A DNA stretch of 64,000 nucleotides. It comes from Paraflavitalea sp. CAU 1676 (GTDB lineage Bacteria; Bacteroidota; Bacteroidia; Chitinophagales; Chitinophagaceae). The stretch covers positions 372,001 to 436,000 of the forward strand of contig NZ_JARHUJ010000005.1 of the NCBI RefSeq assembly GCF_029223285.1, in the 5' to 3' direction. The notes under the pieces were generated by a model, which was not told the DNA's origin, did no database searches, and saw only the letters and a list, made by a program, of their open reading frames with translations. Made by a program: the position numbers and the translations under genes. Positions 44,063 through 53,237 of the stretch are shown here, one piece after another (position 1 is the stretch's first letter; the number at the start of each line of letters is the position of its first letter).

Positions 44063-46852
44063 TTATTCCGCCACGCCGATCAGTTGGTTGAACAGCATTT
44101 TGAACGTACCATGCGTTTGTGCGCGGAAGGTGATCTCTGGTCCAAAAGCATAGAGCTTTCCTTTTCCTACCTGCGCCTCAAACGCGGTTACGCCACCCTG
44201 CAAATAGGCCTGGCCCCAGGCCCAGCCGCTGCGCAGCGGTTTGCCGTTCGTGAACCAAACCAAAGGCTTTACCGTTCCTTTGGCCAGTGCGTCAGGAGAA
44301 AGCGTGAACACCGGACTGGCATCGAAATAGATGTCGCAGGCGGTGGGCAGTCCCCAGGTCGCTTTTTGGGTACTGTCGATGCTGGCACGTAATACGCTGC
44401 CGGGTATATAATATTTCTCGTTTGGCAGTCGTTGTTCTTCACCATTCACCATTTCCACCAGCGCATTGCGTACTGGTAGTTTCAGGTGATAAGCAAGGCT
44501 GGTGCTCGAACCAATGGTAACAACCTGACCGCCTGCCTCGAGGAATTTCTTCAGTTCAGGAACCGACTTGTCGGCCGTGATTCGGCCGCGACGGCCACGG
44601 AACTCATCGGGGATGCTGTCGTTTTGAGGACCGCCAAATCCACCGCCACCAAACCGGCCGCCACCTTCTCCGCCTGCTGCGGGGATTGCGCCGCCTACAA
44701 ATACGATCACATCATATTTAGCGCTCAATCCGCCCGAGTCGATCGTGGGCGGATAGATCACGTCGGCATCGAAGTGGAATTGCTCAAACAGAAAACGCAA
44801 CCAGCCGGATGGCATCGAACCGCCATAGGTATCCCAGAGGGCTATACGTAGTTGCTTTACTGGTTTCAAACCAGCAGGTCGTTTGGCTATAGTGGCCGAC
44901 GTTATCCCATATTCGGCAGCACCCTTTTCAATAATCCCTTTGGCTTTGCCGCCTGCGGGGACGAAGAAGGAACCGGCTGCATAGCCATTGCCGCCTTCCT
45001 TGGTACGGAACACCGGTGCGCCTGCCTTGAGCAGGTCATTGACCACCAGGAACGAATTGTTGGCTGCACTGTTGAGCACATAACCTGCCGATGCTTTGGC
45101 GGGTTGCGCCGCCGGTTGCTGTAATTCGCCATAGGGCACGCGCTGGAACGGACCATCGAAGTCTTCGGTGAGGCGATCAAATTCAACGCCCATCAGGTAG
45201 GCAAGGGTCCAGCCGGCAGCATCATAAGGCGCCACGGGTGGTCCACCGGGATAGCGGAAATCATTGGGGTGATCCTGCGGCTCGAACATATCGAGCACGT
45301 GCGGGCGAAATGCCTGGTTGGTTTTCACTACATAGGAGCCGGCAGGGTATTTCTTTCCATTTATGGTAAAGTCGGCAGTTGCTTTGTGCACCAGTACGCC
45401 TGTACGAACCAGCGCATTGATGAATTTGGTAGCCGTAGGGAAATCAGACTGGTCGGCGGGCAGGATGAAACCACGCGGGTCGCGGGTTGCCCTGTCCTTC
45501 ATAATGGAATCGAAGTATTTAACCGGTACTCCACCCTGGCGGAATGCACCACCGGGGGCTTCTGTAGAGAGGGCCTGACTGCCTCTTGCCGCGGCATTCT
45601 TCTTCTGGTCGTTCTGGTAGGCGGTATTGATGGCGTCTATGCGTTTGGGCGATAATCCCCAATAATCCTTGCTGCCACGCTCGATGGAATTGCGTCCCAT
45701 CTTATAGATGTTGTACAACAGCTCATCGCGGTAGCGGGTGGCGTAGTTCAATACAGCATAATTGAGTGAAATGGAATAATCGATCGACTGACGGAAATAC
45801 CATTTCTGCGGCGTCACCGGGTTGGGCGTAGCGCCGTCGGGTATCAATCTTTGGGGTACCAGCGGTACTTCAGAAGGGGTGGGGCTGCCGATGATCTCCG
45901 TAAGCAACCCTATGATGTTGTGGAAATAGGTAGTGGTGCGCAATCCGCCGTTGTACCAGGTAGAAAAGGTAGAGCCGGTGCGTTGGGTATAACCCGGTTT
46001 GCCCTCAACGTTGAGGCGGTTGATCATGGCGGCGCCAACTGCGTCGAGACTGGTCATGAGCAATGGGTCGAATACATAGTTGAAGGGATCGCGATAAGGC
46101 GCGCCTGCTACTACTGAACCTGCCGGGCCTGCCTGGTGGTGGTTGTACATGATCTGCGGCAGCCATTCGATGTACAGCTGGCGGTTCATATTCTGCGTTT
46201 CCTTCAGGTTGGCCATGAAGAAGTCGCGGTTGTTATCGTGCCCCGCATATTTTTCATAGAGGCGGGGTAATGAATTGAGTGAGCGCTTTTCGGGTTTGGC
46301 TTCGCGCATATACCAATTGGATACCAGTTCCTGTCCATCGGGATTGGCATGCACCAGCAGGATGATGGTATTGTCGAGGATGCGCATGGTTTCGGCGTCC
46401 TTGCGGCTGGTGAGCGTATACGCTGTTTCGATGAGCTGGTGAGCGCCTACCGTTTCGGTAGCATGGAGTCCGCCATCGATCCAGATCACCGCTTTACCTT
46501 CTGCGGCCAGTGCTCTTGCCTGTTCGTCGGTGATGTCTTCGGCATGGGCCAGCAGCTGGGAGATCTTTCTATAATGATCGAGTTTGGCGATATTGTCGGG
46601 CGATGACACCACTAGCATCCATTGGGTACGGCCTTCTTCGGTTCGTCCCATATCGACCAGTTTAGTGCGATTGGAGGTTGCCGCGAGTTTCTTGAAATAG
46701 GCTTCCGTTTGGGAATACGTGGCGAGCTGGTAATTATCGCCGATGTTGAATCCGAAATGTTCTTTTGGCGTGGGCACCGATTGGGCGCGGGTAATTCCCG
46801 TGCTCAACAGGAAGAGCAGTGATAGACTCAAGCAGTGTTTGGATCGAATCAT
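44063..46852 (-). CDS. Secreted M14-family zinc carboxypeptidase-like protein
   Basis: This is a 929-residue exported peptidase with a signal peptide (ends near TRAQ). The M14 domain occupies about residues 40-400; zinc ligands His130 and Glu133 are in IDGGLHATETVGAHQLIE, and a third His candidate is in MYNHHQAGPAGS. The motif LVHANPDGQELVSNWYMR is typical of the large M14-like proteins of Bacteroidota. The C-terminal half is a second module, possibly a class I amidotransferase-like fold, with an inserted Gly-rich loop (GGEGGGRFGGGGFGG) and the segment VVTIGSSTSLAYHLKLP. It stands alone on its strand. Substrate is unknown. Confidence 0.9.
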   Translation of the reverse strand: MIRSKHCLSLSLLFLLSTGITRAQSVPTPKEHFGFNIGDNYQLATYSQTEAYFKKLAATSNRTKLVDMGRTEEGRTQWMLVVSSPDNIAKLDHYRKISQLLAHAEDITDEQARALAAEGKAVIWIDGGLHATETVGAHQLIETAYTLTSRKDAETMRILDNTIILLVHANPDGQELVSNWYMREAKPEKRSLNSLPRLYEKYAGHDNNRDFFMANLKETQNMNRQLYIEWLPQIMYNHHQAGPAGSVVAGAPYRDPFNYVFDPLLMTSLDAVGAAMINRLNVEGKPGYTQRTGSTFSTWYNGGLRTTTYFHNIIGLLTEIIGSPTPSEVPLVPQRLIPDGATPNPVTPQKWYFRQSIDYSISLNYAVLNYATRYRDELLYNIYKMGRNSIERGSKDYWGLSPKRIDAINTAYQNDQKKNAAARGSQALSTEAPGGAFRQGGVPVKYFDSIMKDRATRDPRGFILPADQSDFPTATKFINALVRTGVLVHKATADFTINGKKYPAGSYVVKTNQAFRPHVLDMFEPQDHPNDFRYPGGPPVAPYDAAGWTLAYLMGVEFDRLTEDFDGPFQRVPYGELQQPAAQPAKASAGYVLNSAANNSFLVVNDLLKAGAPVFRTKEGGNGYAAGSFFVPAGGKAKGIIEKGAAEYGITSATIAKRPAGLKPVKQLRIALWDTYGGSMPSGWLRFLFEQFHFDADVIYPPTIDSGGLSAKYDVIVFVGGAIPAAGGEGGGRFGGGGFGGPQNDSIPDEFRGRRGRITADKSVPELKKFLEAGGQVVTIGSSTSLAYHLKLPVRNALVEMVNGEEQRLPNEKYYIPGSVLRASIDSTQKATWGLPTACDIYFDASPVFTLSPDALAKGTVKPLVWFTNGKPLRSGWAWGQAYLQGGVTAFEAQVGKGKLYAFGPEITFRAQTHGTFKMLFNQLIGVAE

Positions 46853-47015
46853 GGGGAGATTAAAATTGATTAATAATGGGTTTTCTCATGTGTTTATCGT
46901 TAAAGCCGGTTGGTTGGGCCGGCCGCCCGTAGGACGATAATTGTCAAGTTGGCCTTTTGGGCGGCGGCTGGAAGTTATTAACAGTTTTTCAATAATCAGG
47001 CGAATGGGCGGCCGT

Positions 47016-47023
47016 TATTTTTG
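47016..47023 (+). promoter_or_regulatory. Candidate promoter -7 box (TATTTTTG)
   Basis: TATTTTTG is an exact TAnnTTTG match 47 bp before the ATG at 47071. A T-tract at 46985-46989 is slightly too far upstream for an ideal -33 box. Confidence 0.4.
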
Positions 47024-47070
47024 ATTCGTTCAATGACCGCACAAATGATATCTTACAAACAAAAATAGTT

Positions 47071-48096
47071 ATGCGGGTTCCTGCCTGTTTGTTTATGGTG
47101 ATATTATTGATGGCTGCCTGCGGAGACAGGGCCGCTAAACCCGTAAAGGCGGCGGCACCTGCGGCAATGGCCGGCGTGTCGCAATGGTTTGATGCCTGGA
47201 ACCTGGTATGCCGCGATAAGCTGGGTGTTGACTCGATGGCTGCTCCCCGTATCTTTTTGTACGACGATACTGCCTGGTACACAACCGGCGATTCCAGGCC
47301 CGGAGATACGGCGATGGCCATTGGAGGGCCAGGCTTTTCGTGGGCTGCCCTGCATTGGTGGACAGCTAAACACCATCGCCAGCTGCGTATTCCCGACGGA
47401 CAAACGATACCGGTAGGACTGATGTCATTTGCAGGCGCCGATAGTGCCGACCATCCATTTTTTGTGATGGCTGTGCCGGGCTATTGGAAGCAGGCAGGGG
47501 TGGAGAGCAAAACCCTAGGTATCGGCAATTTGGTTACTGCCGTCTTTCTGCATGAGTTTGCCCATACAAGGCAACAAACAGGTATGGGCGCTGCGGTTAC
47601 GGCTATAGAAAAAGAACATTCCTTCGGCGATGTGCCTTTGTCGGACGATATTGTACAGGACCTTTTTAAAGGCGACAGCACGTACCACCGGCAGTGGCGC
47701 GCAGAAGCAGACAAGTTTTATGAAGCGGCCTTTGCAACGGATACGCCTGCGATGAAGCGGTTGACGCGTGAAGCATTGACCCTGCTGCAACGCCGGCAGG
47801 CTACCTGGTTTACCGGCGATCGTGCTATCCTGCAGCGGCTGGATGATATTTTTCTCACGATGGAAGGATTGGGGCAGTATACCGGATTCTATTGGTTGCA
47901 ACATCCTTCGGGCGGCAAGTTTGATTATGCTACATCGGTAGATGGTATGCGACGCAAAAGGAACCAATGGTCGCAGGAAGAGGGCCTGGCTTTATTCCTG
48001 ATATTGGATAAACTGGCCTCACCAGGCTGGACCGCGCAACTACTCAGCGATCATCCCCCAACGATCATTACGTTATTAACGGCTGCAAGCCAATAA
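47071..48096 (+). CDS. HExxH lipoprotein, function unknown
   Basis: This is a 341-residue predicted lipoprotein (signal MRVPACLFMVILLMAAC, Cys17). Residues 161-165 are HEFAH in TAVFLHEFAHTRQQTG, a zinc-type HExxH motif, and a Glu-rich helix (AIEKEHSFGD) follows. The rest is helical and does not resemble a family I can name. It could be a periplasmic metallopeptidase or a fold that has kept only the motif. The gene is transcribed alone and faces a convergent small gene across a hairpin. Confidence 0.75.
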   Translation: MRVPACLFMVILLMAACGDRAAKPVKAAAPAAMAGVSQWFDAWNLVCRDKLGVDSMAAPRIFLYDDTAWYTTGDSRPGDTAMAIGGPGFSWAALHWWTAKHHRQLRIPDGQTIPVGLMSFAGADSADHPFFVMAVPGYWKQAGVESKTLGIGNLVTAVFLHEFAHTRQQTGMGAAVTAIEKEHSFGDVPLSDDIVQDLFKGDSTYHRQWRAEADKFYEAAFATDTPAMKRLTREALTLLQRRQATWFTGDRAILQRLDDIFLTMEGLGQYTGFYWLQHPSGGKFDYATSVDGMRRKRNQWSQEEGLALFLILDKLASPGWTAQLLSDHPPTIITLLTAASQ

Positions 48097-48122
48097 GCCC
48101 GGCGCCTTGCGGCAACCGGGCT
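48096..48122. terminator. Hairpin between convergent genes
   Basis: AGCCCGG at 48096-48102 pairs with CCGGGCT at 48116-48122, and a smaller inner pairing sits in the loop. It starts at the stop codon of the HExxH lipoprotein. The T-tail is weak in both directions. Confidence 0.55.
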
Positions 48123-48141
48123 CCATTTCCTCCCCCTGCTC

Positions 48142-48561
48142 CTAACGATTGGCTGCCTCGCGTACTTTTTGTACGGCTGGCAACAACAGGGTTACTGTAA
48201 AGTCGTCATTACTCTTGATATCAGTGGGCCGGCAAATGCACATGCCGATCTTCTGGTTGTTGGGGATGGCGTAACACGCATCGGGGATAGGATACTTGCA
48301 GGCTGGTTGCGGCGCTACATTGCTACCGGGTCTTACCGGGCTCAAGCGGCTGCTGGTGCCTGCTGCATCGGTGTACACGACTTCGGAAAATTTATCGCCG
48401 CGTTTTACCAGTTGAATAGTTCCGCCATTGTTGGGCACACGGATGGTATTGGCGCCATCATTCAGTTTTACATGAAAGTCTTGCAATTGTACTTTGCCTT
48501 GTGCAATGGAGGCAGTGGTGGCCAGCACAAGCATCGAAAGAATAACACTTACTTTTTTCAT
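48142..48561 (-). CDS. Small secreted Cys-containing protein, function unknown
   Basis: This is a 139-residue protein with a signal peptide (MKKVSVILSMLVLATTASIAQ). The mature part has a beta pattern (DFHVKLNDGANTIRVPNNGG) and four Cys clustered late (PACKYPIPDACYAIPN, then IGMCICRP), suggesting two disulfides in the periplasm. It ends in a helix LLLPAVQKVREAANR. I recognise no family. It is single and convergent with the HExxH lipoprotein gene. Confidence 0.75.
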   Translation of the reverse strand: MKKVSVILSMLVLATTASIAQGKVQLQDFHVKLNDGANTIRVPNNGGTIQLVKRGDKFSEVVYTDAAGTSSRLSPVRPGSNVAPQPACKYPIPDACYAIPNNQKIGMCICRPTDIKSNDDFTVTLLLPAVQKVREAANR

Positions 48562-48679
48562 ACTTCGGTTTTTTAATTAATGATTGTTTTCGTGGTTACT
48601 GATTTTACAATACAAAGTTGCGGTAGGGAGTGGTGGTTTCGGTTGGCCGTTTAATGAATAAAGCAACCTGCTTAACGGA

Positions 48680-50182
48680 TCAATAGAACTGGTACTCGGC
48701 CTTGGGTAAGGGTTTGCCGGGTATTTCCTTTTGTGCACCACGCAGCAGCTGATGGTAGTCTGCGGGGTTAATGGGCTTCAGGTAAGCAGCAGGCCAGCGG
48801 GATGTTTTCACCGGTAATCCCATATCCGTCATCAGTTGGTCGAGGTGCATATAGTTGAAGGGGGCTATACAGGTGCCTCCAAATTCAGCGGCTATCGGCC
48901 GGGTAAGCTGACGCCAGTCGTCCATGTATTCCATATCGGCATTGATGGCCGAAGAGGTGGGCAGCTTAAGCGTATTCTCCATATAACGGACCAGCCAGTT
49001 CGCGGCTACTTCGGAGGTGAGGGTGGTGAACAGGCTGGAGTTGAAACCTACAAAACCCAGTTGGGGCACCAGCGGATGAATGATGTTGCGGAACAGCCGG
49101 AAGCGCCCGTTGGAAGACATGATCAGTTTGCGGTAGCTCTCTTCCAGGAAAGGCAGCTCCTGTGTAAAGCCGGTACCACATACGAGCAAATCGGCGGTAA
49201 TGGTAGCACCATTCTTCAGTCTGACCTGTTTGCCTTCGATGCGCTCAATCTCAGTACGGTGTGCCTTGATATTTCCTTTTTGTACCTGCTCATAAAAGCC
49301 CTCCGGTGCTACACCGAGGCTGCAACTGATCTGGTCTTCGATGCGGTGTTGCGGCACCATGTCGCAGGCTTTGAGTTTGAACTGCCATTTGAGTAAGGCT
49401 TCGAGTCCGCGCCATTGTGCCCATACAATCGGCCGCCCAACGGTATGCAGCAATTGCTGCGATAGAGATTTACGCGGTGCATTGAAGAAGGCTTCCGAGA
49501 GTCGCGAAAACAACAGGAAGCGCATATTGATCTTGTTACCGAAGAAGCGCGGAACTTTCCATTGTGCTTTGCGGTATAATAGGGTAGTGCTTTGGCTGAT
49601 GCCGGCTGCAAGGGTGGCGATATCGGTGGCGGATTTGGCAAATCCTACGACGGCAACCGCTTTGTTGCGCAGGATCGACTCGTCTTTCACCTCACTGCTG
49701 TGGAGTAATTGTCCGCCTGCTTTCATGAAACTATCGATGCCTGCAAAGGAGGGCGTATACGGTTTGTGAAAGGTGCCAGTGCATACGGCTACGAAATCAA
49801 AGCGGATCTGATGGTTTGTGTTTTCGGCCAGGTCGGTGAAAGAGGCTTCCCAGCCATTTTGTGCATAACGCAGCTGGTCAACGCGGGTATTGAACCAGAT
49901 GTGCTGGTATACCTGTTTGTTGATGGCGTAACCACGCAGGTAGGCCTGTACCTGGTCGCCGGTAGGCCATTGGGGATATTCGGCAGGCATCGGGAAATCG
50001 GAGAATGCATATTCATCGCGGGTAGTTTGTGTGGCGACGCCGATATAAGACCGGCTCTTTTCCCACACGCCGCCGAGGTCGGCCGCTTTTTCGAGTATAG
50101 TTACTTTATATCCTTTTTCGATAAATGCTTTGGCAGTGGTGAGTCCGCTGATGCCTGCCCCGATGATGCCTATGTGTTTCAT
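48680..50182 (-). CDS. Flavin-containing monooxygenase-like protein
   Basis: This is a 500-residue FAD/NADPH enzyme. The ATG at 50182 starts right at the FAD-binding Rossmann motif (KHIGIIGAGISGLTTAKAF, GxGxxG); the long upstream open frame is Pro/Cys-rich and not coding. The FMO-type fingerprint is near residues 140-165 (FMKAGGQLLHSSEVKDE), followed by the NADPH-binding strand AVAVVGFAKSATDIA. The C-terminal part contains LVCGTGFTQELPFLEE. Likely reaction is oxygenation of a soft nucleophile or a ketone; the substrate is unknown. It stands alone. Confidence 0.9.
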   Translation of the reverse strand: MKHIGIIGAGISGLTTAKAFIEKGYKVTILEKAADLGGVWEKSRSYIGVATQTTRDEYAFSDFPMPAEYPQWPTGDQVQAYLRGYAINKQVYQHIWFNTRVDQLRYAQNGWEASFTDLAENTNHQIRFDFVAVCTGTFHKPYTPSFAGIDSFMKAGGQLLHSSEVKDESILRNKAVAVVGFAKSATDIATLAAGISQSTTLLYRKAQWKVPRFFGNKINMRFLLFSRLSEAFFNAPRKSLSQQLLHTVGRPIVWAQWRGLEALLKWQFKLKACDMVPQHRIEDQISCSLGVAPEGFYEQVQKGNIKAHRTEIERIEGKQVRLKNGATITADLLVCGTGFTQELPFLEESYRKLIMSSNGRFRLFRNIIHPLVPQLGFVGFNSSLFTTLTSEVAANWLVRYMENTLKLPTSSAINADMEYMDDWRQLTRPIAAEFGGTCIAPFNYMHLDQLMTDMGLPVKTSRWPAAYLKPINPADYHQLLRGAQKEIPGKPLPKAEYQFY

Positions 50183-50579
50183 GTAGAGGATGTTTTTGTT
50201 TGATGGGTTGAAATTAGTGGCGGATCGGGGCCTGCAGTGGTGGCAGTTAATGAATGCATGGATTGGCTTAATGGAAGGGGCAAAGGGTTGCGGTGGACAG
50301 ATCAGGGGGGAGTTGGGGCAGGGCGGTAGTGAGGTGGCCGGCAATGCGGCGGTTTGTGGTTGCCGGGATGGGGATGCGGAATGTTCAGCGGCCTGAGGTG
50401 CCTGTTACGGGTGGTGGAGTGCCCTATTGGTTGGTTCTGGTGCAAGGGCCGAAGCCTGTGGTTGGACCGGTAGCCGGCTCTTGCCGTTGCCTGCATCCGA
50501 TGCGGTGCGCATCGCAAAAGGTTGGCCTATCCGCCCAATCCCCAAAAACGGGCAGGGCACCACTCAAGATGGGGGTTCA

Positions 50580-50609
50580 TCCGTTAAGTCAAAAGGGCCA
50601 TCCGTTAAG
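50580..50609 (+). promoter_or_regulatory. Predicted LytTR-regulator operator, two direct repeats
   Basis: TCCGTTAAG at 50580-50588 is repeated exactly at 50601-50609, with 12 bp between. This fits the known LytTR/AlgR-type site, two copies of [TA][AC][CA]GTTN[AG][TG] spaced by 12-13 bp. The second copy lies 19 bp before the -7 box, in the place of a -33 box, as for an activator. The LytTR regulator encoded at 52443 is the likely binder, which would make the operon self-regulated. Confidence 0.65.
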
Positions 50610-50628
50610 TGAACTCCCGGTTTGATGA

Positions 50629-50636
50629 TAGTTTTG
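50629..50636 (+). promoter_or_regulatory. Candidate promoter -7 box (TAGTTTTG)
   Basis: TAGTTTTG matches TAnnTTTG and lies 26 bp before the ATG at 50663 and 19 bp after the LytTR site. Confidence 0.5.
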
Positions 50637-50662
50637 CCATCTTTGTTAAAACAAACCAATAC

Positions 50663-52399
50663 ATGAGGAGCCTGGCGATGATTAAGGGTTTAGCGGTTAT
50701 GACGGGATTTTTGGTGTTGACGATGATCGTTCAGGCACAGCCTGCGGGTGTACGCGGCGATAGCTGGGAGGAGGTGTTCAAAAACAAGAAGGGTACGGTT
50801 ACCGCTTTTTGGGATGATATCGAACCTTTTATATATGTGAACCGCGACGGTGTGCTGGAAGGGGTGGAGTACGAGATCATGGAATCGATGAAGTCGTGGC
50901 TGCTGCTCAAGTACGGGATCGACCTCAGCATTGTATGGCAGCCCGCCGGTTCTTTCGACAGTATTTACACCAAGGTAAAGAGCAGCACCATGCCCGGCAT
51001 TTTTGGCTGGTCGTACTTTTCGATCACCCCCGATCGCCTGAAAGAAGTGCAGTTCACCCAACCTTATATGCCCGACCTCAATGTGCTGGTCACGAACAAC
51101 CGCGAGCCTATGTACGCCACCTCGCAGGAGTTTACCGGCCGGTTGCGCGAAATGCGGGCCTATACCATGGCGGGCACTACGATGACGGAAGATGTGTTGT
51201 CGCTCCGATCGAATTTCTTTCCCTCGCTGCCCGTTATCTACAAAGAAGAAGATTATGAGGTGATGCGCACCATCGCTTCCGATAATAAAGGATTTGGTTA
51301 TGTGCCGCTATCGGTTTATATCGTGGCTTTGCAAAAAGGTATCCGGGTAAAAAGACAAACGGTGTTGTCGAGCCGGCGCCAGGGCTTTGCGGCGATCATG
51401 CCGGCGCGGTCGGACTGGAAGCCGGTGATGGATGAATATTTCTCTTCAGATCTGTTCAGGATGAAAGCAGGTTCCATCATATCGCGTCACCTTGGTTCGG
51501 AAGTGAAGGACCTGGTGTTTGAGAATGTACAGGAAAGTGCGCCTGCGCTCGACCTGGTATCGCTCGAAAAAGAGATCGTGACCAAGCGACTGATGGATAC
51601 GGCCGTAGAGGTGCAGAAGCACCGCTCCTTCCGGAATATCATCCTCGTGTTGCTGGGATCGGCGGTGGTGTTGGCATTGGTGCTGTATAACCGCTTTCAG
51701 ACCAAGCAAAAGCTGAACCGCGAACTGAATGAGAAGAATGCGCAGATAGAGCAGATGAACCAATTGCTCAAGCTGAAGATATTACAGGCCAGGATGAACC
51801 CGCATTTTCTGTTCAATTCACTCAATTCCATTCAATACTTTATTACGGGCGATGATAAAAAAGCGTCTTTGCAGTATATCGGGCGGTTCTCCCTGTTCCT
51901 GCGTAAAGTGATCAACTACGGCGATGAGCTATCAATCAGTGTGAAAGATGAAGCCGAACTGGTGAGTGAATACCTTTGGTTGGAACATTGCCGTTTCCAC
52001 GATAAATTTGACTACGAGGTGAAGGTTACGCCGGGCTCGCAGAGCGCTAAGATATTGCCGTTGTTAACACATAGCCTGGTCGAAGAGGCGCTGTACAAAG
52101 GCGTGCTCAACCTTACCAATGGCCACCGGGGTAAACTGTGTGTGGAGTTCACCAATGAGGCCGACCGCCTGGTGGTGAAGGTGACGGATAACGGAAGCAC
52201 GCGACAGGAAGCGGATAAACTCACGAAGCGAAAGGGCCTCACCAATGGCGAAGAGAGCATGCTGCAGCGACGCATTGAATTGTTTAATGCGCAGGGTAGC
52301 CGCAAGATCGTGAACCTGAAGCAGGTGCATGAAGAGCATGGGGTAGCCAGCAATAGTGCGACGCTGGAGATACCACAGCCCCTGTTCGATAAAGTGTAG
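50663..52399 (+). CDS. Sensor: periplasmic-binding (SBP_bac_3) domain fused to a LytS-type kinase with altered N-box
   Basis: This is a 578-residue membrane sensor. The ATG at 50663 gives a signal anchor MRSLAMIKGLAVMTGFLVLTMIVQAQ. Residues about 40-300 form a solute-binding type 3 domain (EPFIYVNRDGVLEGVEYEIM, FTQPYMPDLNVLVTNN, FGYVPLSVYIVALQKG), then one TM helix (IILVLLGSAVVLALVLYN), a coiled coil and a LytS kinase. The phospho-His is His381 in RMNPHFLFNSLNSIQ. The ATP-binding N-box is unusual: VEEALYKG replaces the normal VENAxxHx, so Glu475 stands where Asn should bind Mg-ATP; the later DNG motif is kept. It may be a weak kinase or act otherwise. The LytTR partner follows after 43 bp. 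Confidence 0.93.
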   Translation: MRSLAMIKGLAVMTGFLVLTMIVQAQPAGVRGDSWEEVFKNKKGTVTAFWDDIEPFIYVNRDGVLEGVEYEIMESMKSWLLLKYGIDLSIVWQPAGSFDSIYTKVKSSTMPGIFGWSYFSITPDRLKEVQFTQPYMPDLNVLVTNNREPMYATSQEFTGRLREMRAYTMAGTTMTEDVLSLRSNFFPSLPVIYKEEDYEVMRTIASDNKGFGYVPLSVYIVALQKGIRVKRQTVLSSRRQGFAAIMPARSDWKPVMDEYFSSDLFRMKAGSIISRHLGSEVKDLVFENVQESAPALDLVSLEKEIVTKRLMDTAVEVQKHRSFRNIILVLLGSAVVLALVLYNRFQTKQKLNRELNEKNAQIEQMNQLLKLKILQARMNPHFLFNSLNSIQYFITGDDKKASLQYIGRFSLFLRKVINYGDELSISVKDEAELVSEYLWLEHCRFHDKFDYEVKVTPGSQSAKILPLLTHSLVEEALYKGVLNLTNGHRGKLCVEFTNEADRLVVKVTDNGSTRQEADKLTKRKGLTNGEESMLQRRIELFNAQGSRKIVNLKQVHEEHGVASNSATLEIPQPLFDKV

Positions 52400-52442
52400 G
52401 GTTGGACCGTGGGGCCGGATCACACTGGAATAAACTTTTGCT

Positions 52443-53201
52443 ATGAAATACAAAGCCGTTATCGTTGAAGACGAATCAATGAACAGCGACTTTCTGCAAC
52501 ATCTGCTTGTCGAATTTTGTCCGGAGATTGCTTTGGCCGGTACGGCCGCTGTACTTGAAGACGCCGTGGCGCTGATAGACCGTCAGCAGCCCCAGGTCGT
52601 TTTCATGGACATTGAACTGCAAACTGCCACTGGATTCGATGTGTTGCAGCAAGTAAAGCACCGCGACTTTGAGATCATCTTCACCACTGCCTTCGATCAT
52701 TATGCCATCCAGGCCATCAAGGTAAGCGCCATCGATTATTTATTAAAGCCGATCAATTTTGAGGAACTGCAAACAGCGGTATCCAAAGCTTTGGAACGCT
52801 TGCAGGACCGGGAGAAAGACCATAAGCTGGAGCTCCTGATGAAGAACATCAAACGTCCTTCGGGCGAAGACTTTTCCATTAGTTTGTCTACTTCGGAAGG
52901 AGTAGAGTTTGTGCCGCTGAGCCAGATCATGCGGCTGGAAGCAAAGGGGCCGTATACTACTTTCTTCATGAAGGGCGGTGGCCACCTGATGGTGTGTAAG
53001 AATCTTAAGGAATATGAATTGCTGCTAACCGATCATGGTTTTTTCCGCCTGCACAATTCTTATATGGTCAATATGAAAGAAGTGAAGAAACTCGTGAAGG
53101 CTGATGGCGGCTATGCGGTGATGAACGACGGTACTATGATTGCCATTTCGCCGCGGAAGAAAGATGAGTTCATGACACTGATGGCGCAGCGATTGGTGTG
53201 A
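52443..53201 (+). CDS. LytTR-family response regulator
   Basis: This is a 252-residue regulator and the partner of the SBP-LytS sensor. The receiver domain has acidic residues ED at 9-10, phospho-acceptor Asp56 in VVFMDIELQTATGF, the Thr in FTTAFDHYAIQ and the Lys in YLLKPINFEEL. The LytTR domain spans about residues 148-252 (IMRLEAKGPYTTFFMKGG, FFRLHNSYMVNMKEVKKL). Likely targets are the paired TCCGTTAAG sites upstream of its own operon and at 56658-56687. A short hairpin TGAACGG/CCGTTCA overlaps its stop codon (53200-53220). Confidence 0.95.
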   Translation: MKYKAVIVEDESMNSDFLQHLLVEFCPEIALAGTAAVLEDAVALIDRQQPQVVFMDIELQTATGFDVLQQVKHRDFEIIFTTAFDHYAIQAIKVSAIDYLLKPINFEELQTAVSKALERLQDREKDHKLELLMKNIKRPSGEDFSISLSTSEGVEFVPLSQIMRLEAKGPYTTFFMKGGGHLMVCKNLKEYELLLTDHGFFRLHNSYMVNMKEVKKLVKADGGYAVMNDGTMIAISPRKKDEFMTLMAQRLV

Positions 53202-53237
53202 ACGGCAGCGCTACCGTTCACAGCCAGCTGAAGCAGG

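Larger units (their letters stand above)
50183..50662. other. 480-bp regulatory region without a gene
   Basis: The left 300 bp are G-rich on the + strand and have no convincing gene. A hairpin (CGATGCG 50498-50504, CGCATCG 50508-50514, loop GTG) precedes the paired LytTR-type sites at 50580-50609 and a -7 box at 50629. The region therefore looks regulatory for the kinase gene at 50663. Confidence 0.6.

Noticed and set aside
50184-50625. Short frames in the G-rich region before the SBP-LytS gene
   Set aside because: Biased composition gives open frames by chance; the 54 codons ahead of the monooxygenase start are Pro/Cys-rich and not part of that gene.
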